From Dehalococcoidia bacterium UBA5760 (lineage in GTDB: Bacteria; Chloroflexota; Dehalococcoidia; Dehalococcoidales; UBA5760), in NCBI GenBank assembly GCA_002418895.1, contig DIFA01000026.1, positions 1 to 36,020 on the forward strand: a DNA stretch of 36,020 nt, given 5' to 3'. Below, in pieces: positions 8,963 to 15,678 of this stretch. Position 1 is the first letter of the stretch. Each line of letters begins with the position of its first letter. The notes beneath the pieces were generated by a model. It was not told the DNA's origin. It saw nothing but the letters and a program-made list of their open reading frames with translations, and did not search any database. A program made the position numbers and the translations under genes.

Positions 8963-9397
8963 ATGGTTGGTTCCAGACGAAGGCGGGGAGACAAACACGT
9001 CGACAGACGGCTGATGAAAATGGGCGGAAGCCTGGTAATGGCGGTGCCCGATGAGATGGTAAAACAATGGCACCTGGAGAAGGGCGACCAGGTGAGGGTC
9101 ACCGTCCTTGAGGACGGAATCCGGGTTGAGCCCAAGCAGCTTTCCAAGGTTGAGACCATCTCTCAGGAATCGCTTGAAACCTACTCTAAGGCCATGGCCG
9201 ACATCCAGGCCGAGGTGATTATGAGCGCTGAAAATGAGATAAGCCTGAAGTTTTCCGGCGCTAATAAAGACACCGTCAGGGTATTTGCGCGGAGGCTCTG
9301 GCAAAACCTGCCCCTGATGCTCCGGCTGATGGGGCTGGGATCGGTTGATGAGATTCCCCACGGTAAAGAGAAAAAGAGAAAGGAGGTGCCGAAATGA
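8963..9397 (+). CDS. SpoVT-AbrB domain protein
   Basis: A 144-residue protein. Residues about 14-56 match the swapped-hairpin AbrB fold: 'RRLMKMGGSLVMAVPDEMVKQWHLEKGDQVRVTVLEDGIRVEP'. In other members this fold binds DNA as a dimer and acts as a transition-state regulator or antitoxin. The C-terminal ~85 residues ('SQESLETYSKAMADIQAEVIMSAENEISLKFSG') are helical and unassigned. A GGAGGG site lies 6 bases before the ATG. Its stop overlaps the next gene's ATG (ATGA), so it heads a three-gene operon with the serine recombinase. It may repress this operon. Confidence 0.8.
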   Translation: MVGSRRRRGDKHVDRRLMKMGGSLVMAVPDEMVKQWHLEKGDQVRVTVLEDGIRVEPKQLSKVETISQESLETYSKAMADIQAEVIMSAENEISLKFSGANKDTVRVFARRLWQNLPLMLRLMGLGSVDEIPHGKEKKRKEVPK

Positions 9398-10116
9398 AAA
9401 CAGAAACACTTACCGAATGGCTGAAGAGGGGTTGCGATCCGTTCAAGGAGGCCGGAGGCTTGCCTGAATGGGTGCTGCCGGCTCGGAGCTTCTCCGATGT
9501 TGTGGAGGAGGTGGGTGATGATGGAATTCTAGAACTGAGCCGGCCGGTAGAGATGGACCCGGTAATGAAGAGGCGGAACGGGAAACTGCCGCCTCCGGAC
9601 GCCGTCGCCCTGGAAGATTTCCAAAAAGCCGCTAAAAGCTGGGAGCACATTTCCCGGGTAAAGCCGGTGATTGATGGATGTTTTGACTCACGGGTAATGC
9701 TGGACAGCTTTAAGGAAGACGAGGTTGAGACCAAATCTGATGTACTGCGCTCGGTTACGGTGCTGGCGATTGCTCCCTTTAGCCCGGCGGGAAAAACGCT
9801 CCTTGGTGAGCTTGCCCCAATCCTGGGCGGTGACAAGGAACAACCGGCCGAACTGCTGGGACGCTACGTTTCCGCGGTGATCCAGAATGACCTGGAGACC
9901 GTGAAGAAGGCTAGCGACATCATCAAAGGAAATAGCCAGTGGCAAGATTGGTCGACCCTGTTCGCACGGAAAGCGATGTCACTCAATAGCGAATCAAAGC
10001 TGATCGCGGTCACGCCGCCGGTATCGGCTGATATTGCATGGGTGATCGCCCAAATGATTATGGAGGCTTTTGAAAATGAACCTGAACGAGATCATTCAAA
10101 CAGTGAGGCAGGATAG
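9394..10116 (+). CDS. hypothetical protein of the serine-recombinase operon
   Basis: A 240-residue, mostly helical and acidic protein with no recognised motif and no membrane segment. It begins inside the stop of the AbrB-like gene and has a strong AGGAGG ribosome site. Its last ~40 bases overlap the start of the serine recombinase. The tight coupling suggests a partner or directionality factor for the recombinase, but nothing in the sequence proves it. Confidence 0.7.
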   Translation: MKTETLTEWLKRGCDPFKEAGGLPEWVLPARSFSDVVEEVGDDGILELSRPVEMDPVMKRRNGKLPPPDAVALEDFQKAAKSWEHISRVKPVIDGCFDSRVMLDSFKEDEVETKSDVLRSVTVLAIAPFSPAGKTLLGELAPILGGDKEQPAELLGRYVSAVIQNDLETVKKASDIIKGNSQWQDWSTLFARKAMSLNSESKLIAVTPPVSADIAWVIAQMIMEAFENEPERDHSNSEAG

Positions 10117-12193
10117 GGCCATTCCGGGTGAGGACGAGCTAAGGGCGCTCCCCTACAAGAAGGCCTTCGTTTATGGAAGAGTCTCCTCACAGGGGCAGGT
10201 CAGAGAGAGCCATGAGTCGATCATGGAGATTGCCAAACTGGTTGAACTTGCGATTAAGGATGGCTATAAAACAGCCCTTGCGGTTTCCGATGTGGAGAAA
10301 TGGCTGGGGGACATACAGAACGGCGCCGATATTCCCCGAGTGCTTGAGGATGGAGACGTCCTGATCGACTGCCGCGACCTGGGGCTGTCCGGATCCTTAA
10401 GCGAGGAAAAGCGCCCCGGCCTGGCCAGCCTGTCCCAGAAAATCACCAGTGGCGAAGTTGGGGCGGTCTATCTTGCCGAAGGGATGAGCCGTCTTTCACG
10501 AGACCGCGACCGGGTGCTGGGTTATACGATCCTGAAGCTTTTGAAGGAGCAGAAGTGCCGTATCAGGACCCCTGAAGGGGTATATAATCCCGCCATTCCC
10601 CGCGACTGGGAAAACCTCGCTGATGACATCGAGGACTCCGCCGACGAGATGAAGAAGTTCGGCATAAGGCTGGGTAGAAGGCGGGCCTCGAAGGCGGCTG
10701 AAGGCAGGCATATCGGCAGCCCGGTGAGCCCCGGCTACGTTGTGGCTATCGAAGGGCAAAAACGTGACGGCTCATATATCCTGGGCAAGTGGCAGCCCTA
10801 CCCGCCGCACCAGGAGATAGTCATTAAAGCCCTCGGGGAAGTGGTAAAGCAGCGCTCTCTGCTTGGGGCGGTTAAGTCGCTGGCGGCCCGCGGGGTCACC
10901 TTTCCCTTCTTCCCGTCCGACCTTCAGTACATGGAGACCAGGTCGGCCTTGAGATTCTATCCCAGAGATGAATCTGGCTATGTTATCACCTACAATAACC
11001 TCAAAAGCCTGGCCACCAACCTCAAGCTGATCGGCATCTGGCAGTGGCGCGACACGTTTATCGAGAATAACCACGAGCCCGTGGCGCCGGTTGAGCTGTT
11101 CCTCGAGGCCTATGAGATCGCGCGCTCCCAAAAGCCCAAAGGCAGGGCCGCCTATAGCGAGCCCATGGAGTGGGCCAGGCTACTGTACTGCATGAATCAC
11201 GATGATCCCAGAAAGCTCAGCGCCCATAATCATCACCGGCGGTGGATGTGCTACAGCCAGCGATCGCCCTTAGAGCCTCCCTGCCTTCAAATAGCCGATC
11301 ATTTACTTACCCCGTTGCTGACAGCGGAGTTTCTACGCACCCTTGACCTTACCCCGCATGCCCGGGCAGTCGTGGAAAAGCTCAAAGATGATGTCGAGCG
11401 GCACAATCTTGAGAAAGGGCAGAACCAGCGGCAGAAATCGGAGCTCAAGGCACGGCTGGCCAGGCTTAAAGGCTACCTGGGAAGCGCCGACCCACAACGA
11501 GAAGAGGCCTACTGGCGGCTTATTGAAGAAACCCAGGCAAAGCTTGATCTCCTGGATAAACAACCGGTCATCGAGGCGGCTTCCCCGGCCGACCTGGAGC
11601 AGGTTATCTCTTTCCTGGATAAGCTCGACCAGGAATGGCAGCGCTATCCTTCAAGGCTGAGAAACCGCTTGATTAGCCTGCTCATCGACCGGGTAGAACT
11701 CCGGCACGACCAGTCGTTGATTGAAGCTACCATCATCTGGAAGGTGGGACTGAGGCAGACGGTTAACATCGTGCGCTCCAGGGAGAATCTGCTTCGTGAC
11801 AAGATGTGGACGGAAGAAGAAGAGAGTCTGCTGGAGATGCTCTGGTCATCTTCAACCCCCGATATCATACAGGCCGCCTTCCCCACCAGAAGCTGGCATG
11901 CTATCGGACAGAAGGCGTTGGGCAAGGGACTGAAGAGGCCGTGGGTTAAGAAAAACTCGCGGTCAGGACCGCGGTGGACAACGGAGGATGACAGGAGATT
12001 GCGGAAGCTTTATACTAAAGAGGTTAGTATTCACGAAATCGCTAGAAAGCTCGGCCGAAGTGAGGGAGCGGTTATGACTCGAGCCTCTACCATAGGTGTG
12101 GTCAGACCCAAAGAGATCCGGTTCAGGAAGGCCCAACCCACCCCACAGTCTATGAACATCAGTGTTTTCCAACGCTCATCATCACCATCATAA
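10076..12193 (+). CDS. large serine recombinase with C-terminal SANT/Myb-like repeats
   Basis: A ~705-residue site-specific recombinase. The N-terminal resolvase domain (about 28-180) has the nucleophile in 'VYGRVSSQGQ' and the conserved 'SRLSRDRDRV'. A recombinase domain follows, then a Cys/His cluster ('LLYCMNHDD', 'WMCYSQ', 'PPCLQ') that is a poor zinc ribbon, then a coiled-coil (about 420-490). Unusually, the C-terminus has two HTH units that look like SANT/Myb repeats: 'WTEEEESLLEMLW' and 'RWTTEDDRRLRKLY', each followed by a recognition-type helix. The ~100-residue insertion between the start of the catalytic domain and 'DLGLSG' is also longer than usual. ATG 10076 follows GGAGG with 9-base spacing. 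It should integrate, excise or invert DNA. Confidence 0.88.
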   Translation: MNLNEIIQTVRQDRAIPGEDELRALPYKKAFVYGRVSSQGQVRESHESIMEIAKLVELAIKDGYKTALAVSDVEKWLGDIQNGADIPRVLEDGDVLIDCRDLGLSGSLSEEKRPGLASLSQKITSGEVGAVYLAEGMSRLSRDRDRVLGYTILKLLKEQKCRIRTPEGVYNPAIPRDWENLADDIEDSADEMKKFGIRLGRRRASKAAEGRHIGSPVSPGYVVAIEGQKRDGSYILGKWQPYPPHQEIVIKALGEVVKQRSLLGAVKSLAARGVTFPFFPSDLQYMETRSALRFYPRDESGYVITYNNLKSLATNLKLIGIWQWRDTFIENNHEPVAPVELFLEAYEIARSQKPKGRAAYSEPMEWARLLYCMNHDDPRKLSAHNHHRRWMCYSQRSPLEPPCLQIADHLLTPLLTAEFLRTLDLTPHARAVVEKLKDDVERHNLEKGQNQRQKSELKARLARLKGYLGSADPQREEAYWRLIEETQAKLDLLDKQPVIEAASPADLEQVISFLDKLDQEWQRYPSRLRNRLISLLIDRVELRHDQSLIEATIIWKVGLRQTVNIVRSRENLLRDKMWTEEEESLLEMLWSSSTPDIIQAAFPTRSWHAIGQKALGKGLKRPWVKKNSRSGPRWTTEDDRRLRKLYTKEVSIHEIARKLGRSEGAVMTRASTIGVVRPKEIRFRKAQPTPQSMNISVFQRSSSPS

Positions 12194-12335
12194 TCATGAT
12201 GAGCGGCATGATCGCCGAGAGCATTTCCGTCATGCCCCCACCGTTCGTCTGATAGGGCGTAATGCCGGTCTGCTGCGGGCTGATAGGAGTTTGCGCCGAG
12301 GCAACTCCACTTACCGGGATCTGTAGTGCCTTCAT
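12159..12335 (-). CDS. small single-pass membrane protein
   Basis: A 58-residue ORF with a good ribosome site (GGGAGG, 9 bases before the ATG). The N-terminal half is Pro/Gln/Thr-rich and polar. The C-terminal half is a Met/Ile-rich hydrophobic helix (about residues 38-54, 'MLSAIMPLIMIMMVMMSV') followed by a short basic tail. Small proteins of this shape include viral membrane or coat proteins and holin-like peptides; none can be chosen. It is the last gene of the leftward series and overlaps the 3' end of the convergent serine recombinase by 35 bases. Confidence 0.55.
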   Translation of the reverse strand: MKALQIPVSGVASAQTPISPQQTGITPYQTNGGGMTEMLSAIMPLIMIMMVMMSVGKH

Positions 12336-12433
12336 CCTTTTTACCTCCCGTATTATGTTAGTCCGTGATTACGGCTTTTCTTCGGCAGCTGTCACCCCAG
12401 CCATGCCGTCAATAGGCCGCAAATCCGATGACG

Positions 12434-12667
12434 TCACCTGCTAGCGCCGGCAACAAACTTCCGACCCCACTTATCGGCGTCGGGAGCGCGGTACACACCA
12501 GCGTCAACGCCGGCGTTATACGCCCGCTTGGTGATCGGGCCGAAGGGGAGCCTTCCGTACTCCTCCTTCATCGATGGCTTGGCAGCCTCGTACTTCTCCG
12601 CCATGATCGGAGCCTTGGTCTCCAGCTTGCGCCTTCCCTTTGCAACCATTTCCTCTAAAGTCGCCAT
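12434..12667 (-). CDS. small basic hypothetical protein
   Basis: A 77-residue, Lys/Arg-rich and Ala/Gly-rich protein ('LEEMVAKGRRKLETKAPIMAEKYEAAKPSMKEEYGRLPFGPITKRAYNAG'). It has a strong ribosome site (AAGGAGGG) ahead of the ATG. It looks like a small structural or DNA-binding protein of an element, but no family is recognised. It follows a ~220-base leader with two strong hairpins and the promoter at 12890-12913, so it is probably made in quantity. Confidence 0.65.
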   Translation of the reverse strand: MATLEEMVAKGRRKLETKAPIMAEKYEAAKPSMKEEYGRLPFGPITKRAYNAGVDAGVYRAPDADKWGRKFVAGASR

Positions 12668-12889
12668 TCTTACACCCTCCTTCTGAATTTACGTCAGGCT
12701 CCGGCCGGAGGGGTGACTCCAACCTTCACCTTAGAGGGTTGCAACCTGGCCCAAAAGGAAGGGGGGTAGCCCTAAACCTTTCAAGTTCAGGTTGCTACCC
12801 CCCTTTAGTTGGCCAAGAGAGCTGCCGGTAAAAGTAAGGGCCTGAGAGCCGACTTTTCCGGCTAGCTCTCAGGCCTACATTTCTCTGTT
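12668..12889 (-). promoter_or_regulatory. structured leader of the 12.2-12.7 kb operon
   Basis: On the minus strand, between promoter and gene, two strong hairpins can form. One pairs 12841-12849 with 12865-12873 (CCTGAGAGC and GCTCTCAGG). The other pairs 12761-12770 with 12794-12803 (GGGGGGTAGC and GCTACCCCCC), with a further inner pairing AACCT/AGGTT. A perfect GGTTGCAACC palindrome lies at 12737-12746. On the minus strand the second hairpin is followed by TTCCTTTT, so it may attenuate transcription or stabilise the mRNA. Confidence 0.55.
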
Positions 12890-12913
12890 ATCATATATGT
12901 TTTAGTTTGTCAA
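12890..12913 (-). promoter_or_regulatory. promoter, type TTGACA-N12-TATGATAACAG
   Basis: Minus strand TTGACA (12908-12913), 12 bases, then TATGAT (12890-12895) followed by AACAG. With a 17-base spacer the -10 would be TAACAG. The same arrangement recurs at 14722-14745, 34042-34065 and (variant) 34251-34274. Confidence 0.55.
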
Positions 12914-12936
12914 ATTTATTCCCTTTTCCCCTCTTC

Positions 12937-13125
12937 TTACCTGGAAACAGAGTCTGTCCAGTTTCGCCACTTCTTATCCTGTGCCTCCTTAAACCTCTTA
13001 AGCTCCCGCTTCTTAATCTCGGCTATCTTCTCGGGAGGGAATGCTTCTGACAGACGGCTTCCGCTCGACTCCGGCGAGCCGCGTAATCTGTGTAGTAACT
13101 CCTCCAGGCTGCTAGTAGTGCTCAT
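12937..13125 (-). CDS. small charged hypothetical protein
   Basis: A 62-residue, Ser-rich then Lys/Glu/Arg-rich protein ('PPEKIAEIKKRELKRFKEAQDKKWRNW') with a predicted amphipathic helix in its second half. It starts inside the stop of the upstream gene (ATGA overlap), so the two are co-translated. No function is recognised. Confidence 0.55.
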   Translation of the reverse strand: MSTTSSLEELLHRLRGSPESSGSRLSEAFPPEKIAEIKKRELKRFKEAQDKKWRNWTDSVSR

Positions 13126-13448
13126 CGGTACACCTTCACTTCCACTCGGAATGACTTGTGGATCATCGGAGACAACTGCTCAACAAAGTTATCAAGAAGA
13201 AGCTGTCCCACCTTATACGTGTTTTCACTCTCAACCAGCGGCCTCGGGCGGATTATCACCCTGTCGGCTTCCCTGATGATGTCGACCTGAGTCTGCCCCA
13301 ATGCCTCCCTTACTTCCGTAGGCAGTCTGGCAAATTGCTGGCCGATTACATTCCACATCATGTTGAACATCGGATTGTCATAGGGGTTGGGGCTTGGACT
13401 TTGGTTTGACAGGTTCGGGTCCGGAGTCGTTTGTTGTGCTCTTATCAT
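13122..13448 (-). CDS. hypothetical protein
   Basis: A 108-residue protein. The first ~25 residues are Pro/Asn/Ser-rich and probably disordered; the rest is a compact alpha/beta piece ('RLPTEVREALGQTQVDIIREADRVIIRPRPLVESENTYKVGQLLLDNF'). GAGGTGAGAA gives a ribosome site before the ATG. It overlaps the upstream gene by about 70 bases in another frame and the downstream gene by 4. This dense overlapping is typical of viral or plasmid genomes. No family is recognised. Confidence 0.6.
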   Translation of the reverse strand: MIRAQQTTPDPNLSNQSPSPNPYDNPMFNMMWNVIGQQFARLPTEVREALGQTQVDIIREADRVIIRPRPLVESENTYKVGQLLLDNFVEQLSPMIHKSFRVEVKVYR

Positions 13449-13866
13449 TTCTCACCTCACAGTAATAGTCTATCAGACGGCGACAAAACACCGCATAAAT
13501 AAAACCCTTAAACTCAAAAAGGGTGGTAGTTAGAGAGCTGCCGCTGTTTTCCAGCTCGGCGCGCGCCTCTTTCAAGTACACCCATGAATTCTTCCGCGCC
13601 CACTGGGGGAGCGCCTCCTTGCCCTGTCGTTCATACCGGTCAAGCCAGGAGCCAATAGCCTCAACACCGTCACCGTCCTTCGAGAGCTCATAAGCCACAT
13701 CGATACACTCTTTTAGCCGGCTTAGCGGCAGCAGACTAAAAGCCGCTCGGAATTTATCGGTTTGCTCTGGCTTTATCCCCAATATACGGGCCATAACCCG
13801 GGCCGAGTTATCCGAGAAGACTACCGATGTGATGTCTACCCGCTGCTTTTGGAGTCGTTTACTCAC
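13378..13866 (-). CDS. hypothetical protein
   Basis: A 162-residue protein, mostly helical, with a Pro/Lys-rich tail ('EPVKPKSKPQPL'). The segment 'FKGFIYAVFCRRLIDYYCEV' is moderately hydrophobic but contains charges, so it is more likely a buried helix than a membrane span. The GTG start follows AGGAAGA and begins 4 bases after the stop of the zinc-finger gene. No family is recognised. Confidence 0.6.
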   Translation of the reverse strand: MSKRLQKQRVDITSVVFSDNSARVMARILGIKPEQTDKFRAAFSLLPLSRLKECIDVAYELSKDGDGVEAIGSWLDRYERQGKEALPQWARKNSWVYLKEARAELENSGSSLTTTLFEFKGFIYAVFCRRLIDYYCEVRNDKSTTNDSGPEPVKPKSKPQPL

Positions 13867-13872
13867 TCTTCC

Positions 13873-14553
13873 TCATTCCTCCAGCTCATCCAGGCTGTGA
13901 TAACTAATGCCGGGACCCCCCTCCTGAACAGCAGGTTGCTCGGAAGATGGCTGAGGCTGTCCTGAATCCGGCGGCTGGCTATTACTAACAGGTGGCATCG
14001 CGCCTGGCATAGCTCCCCCCATGAATGAACCCATCATTTGCTGCATGGCTTGACCAAGCACCGGCTGCATTACACCGGCCATCATGGAGGCCATAGGATT
14101 CGGTCCGGATGTCTGTATCTGGCTGCCAAGTTGCTGAAGAGCGGCCTTCAAGTCCCGGTTACCTTCCAGGGTCGCCCCAGCAAGCTCGGCGGCGATTATC
14201 TTGGCCGCCTGCCCCTCGGACTCCCTCATCTCCTGGGCCATCTTGATAATGGGCACCGCCTGCTGAACACCCATAGCGGAGAGCTCTTGAGCCACCCTGA
14301 CGCCAACCAGCACCGACCTGACACCATACTCGACTCCCGAATCAAAAATCTCAGCCTGGCCATCTACCATCACTGGCAGCTTCAGTTCCTGCACAAGCTG
14401 CTCAAGCGGCGATTGTTTTTTGGTGGCAACAGCGGTCGTCTGAGCCGATGTATCCTGCGGCTGTCCGGAGTGCTTAAATCGCATATGTCCATTCAACGCC
14501 TGGGGCGTCTTAAAAGTCTTGTCGCAGATTTCACACTTGTTTTCGTCTGCCAT
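13873..14553 (-). CDS. C2H2 zinc-finger protein with Gly/Met/Pro-rich tail
   Basis: A 226-residue protein. Residues 7-28 form a classic C2H2 finger: C-x2-C, twelve residues, then H-x4-H ('CEICDKTFKTPQALNGHMRFKH'). The middle is helical. Residues about 150-190 are rich in Met, Gly, Ala and Pro ('MMGSFMGGAMPGAMPPV'), which could be a flexible or membrane-associating segment. The last ~30 residues are Pro/Gln/Ser-rich. Eukaryote-like fingers are rare in bacterial chromosomes and more usual in archaeal viruses and plasmids. It has an AGGAGG-type ribosome site and is first in the operon driven from 14722-14745. DNA or nucleoprotein binding is likely. Confidence 0.7.
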   Translation of the reverse strand: MADENKCEICDKTFKTPQALNGHMRFKHSGQPQDTSAQTTAVATKKQSPLEQLVQELKLPVMVDGQAEIFDSGVEYGVRSVLVGVRVAQELSAMGVQQAVPIIKMAQEMRESEGQAAKIIAAELAGATLEGNRDLKAALQQLGSQIQTSGPNPMASMMAGVMQPVLGQAMQQMMGSFMGGAMPGAMPPVSNSQPPDSGQPQPSSEQPAVQEGGPGISYHSLDELEE

Positions 14554-14721
14554 CAGCCCCTCCTTTTGTATACCAGCGCCCAGCTACTGGCACTTCGTGC
14601 CTGAGCTACTGGCTATTTTACGCCTGAGTAGTCAAGCGTCCCCAGCCACTCAGCCTGAGTAGCTCAGTCTATACTCAGGGCAGGGGGTAACCACCCCCTC
14701 GACCACCTATAGTTCCCTGTT
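14554..14721 (-). promoter_or_regulatory. structured, repeat-rich leader of the zinc-finger operon
   Basis: The ~165-base minus-strand leader contains several hairpins: GGGGGT/ACCCCC near 14685-14700, CTGAGTA/TACTCAG near 14655-14678, and GGCAC/GTGCC near 14590-14602. It also has repeated AGTAGCT and TACTCAGGC units. There is no ORF. This is the second promoter of the same type that is followed by a long structured leader. Confidence 0.5.
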
Positions 14722-14745
14722 ATCATATGCCACCTATTTTGTCAA
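14722..14745 (-). promoter_or_regulatory. promoter, type TTGACA-N12-TATGATAACAG
   Basis: Minus strand TTGACA (14740-14745), 12 bases, TATGAT (14722-14727), then AACAGG. It overlaps the last codons of the AAA+ ATPase gene. The sequence and spacing match the promoter at 12890-12913. Confidence 0.55.
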
Positions 14746-15660
14746 ACCAGATCCGTAGCGGCGCAGGAGCTCAAAGACCGAGTCCGCTTCCTCCCTGGTT
14801 TTGGCCAGCCTGGCTACCCTTACCGCTTGCCGTGGGTCGGGAAACCGTGAAGAAAGCTGCCATGTCCGCTGCGATATGTATGCTGCCAGGTCAGGAGCAA
14901 CCCCTTCCTGCCTCACTAAGACATTGGTGGCCACAGTTAGAAAGTCATTCAGCCCATAGGGCTTGAACTCAAGCACCATAAACCGCGAAATTAACTCCGG
15001 CGGCAGCCTGAGAGTATTAGAGGCGGCGAATACCCTGGTATTCAGGTTGCTCGAACGCTGCTTGCCGTGCTTGGTCTCCGAAACTATTCCCGTGGCCATC
15101 AGTGAAAGCAGCACCGAGAGATCCCTGGGTCCAATCCGGTCTATCTCGTCGACCAGCAGCACCTGGGGATCTGTCTCAAAGAGTAGCTGGGCTATGCCGG
15201 CCCGACTTGACTGAGAACCCAAAACATAAGGCGCTCCCAACCGAGCCAGCTCCATAAGAAACATCGTCTTCGCGGAGGCCGGCACTCCGGTAAAGAGGAG
15301 ATGGACCGGCTTCTCATTCCGCAGAACCGTCTTAGCCAGGTCTTTTATGTCCTCGTAGCCTTCGATAACGTTGAATAAGTCATCAGGTATCTCAAACTCC
15401 CGCTTCTCAAACGGCGTCTCTGCCAGCTCCTCTCCGGCCTCAAGGACGCGCCTGCCTTCCTCGGAAAGCTGGTAGCCGGTGCAGTTGTTACTCCGGTAGG
15501 GATTATCCAGCAGTCCCTCCAAGAATAACCGCGTGAGGGTTGCCGGCTGAATCCGGACGGCACTCCACTCCCAGCCCAGCTCGGCGCCTGGCTTTCTCCA
15601 GTCAATGGTTTTCTCGTGCTCGGCAATTTGCCGCAGCAGATCAAGATCGCCCTCTTTCAT
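14734..15660 (-). CDS. AAA+ ATPase with N-terminal winged helix
   Basis: A 308-residue protein. Residues about 1-75 look like a winged helix ('TLTRLFLEGLLDNPYRSNNCTGYQLSEEGRRVL'). The AAA+ module follows: Walker A 'GVPASAKT' (~125-132), Walker B 'LLVDEID' (~168-174), sensor 1 'AASN' (~212-215), a probable arginine finger in 'ELISRF', and sensor 2 in 'RFPDPRQAVR'. It is closest in style to RuvB or MoxR-like remodelers. The Walker A Gly-rich loop is short of Gly (ASA in place of GxG). An excellent ribosome site (GGGAGGGAG) precedes the ATG. The 700-bp pentamer array lies immediately upstream, so it may act on that DNA or be controlled through it. Confidence 0.8.
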   Translation of the reverse strand: MKEGDLDLLRQIAEHEKTIDWRKPGAELGWEWSAVRIQPATLTRLFLEGLLDNPYRSNNCTGYQLSEEGRRVLEAGEELAETPFEKREFEIPDDLFNVIEGYEDIKDLAKTVLRNEKPVHLLFTGVPASAKTMFLMELARLGAPYVLGSQSSRAGIAQLLFETDPQVLLVDEIDRIGPRDLSVLLSLMATGIVSETKHGKQRSSNLNTRVFAASNTLRLPPELISRFMVLEFKPYGLNDFLTVATNVLVRQEGVAPDLAAYISQRTWQLSSRFPDPRQAVRVARLAKTREEADSVFELLRRYGSGLTK

Positions 15661-15678
15661 AACTCCCTCCCTTCTTTT

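Noticed and set aside
9276..9836. 186-residue minus-strand ORF opposite the AbrB-like and next genes
   Set aside because: Ser-rich composition typical of an antisense shadow; the + strand genes have ribosome sites and coupling.
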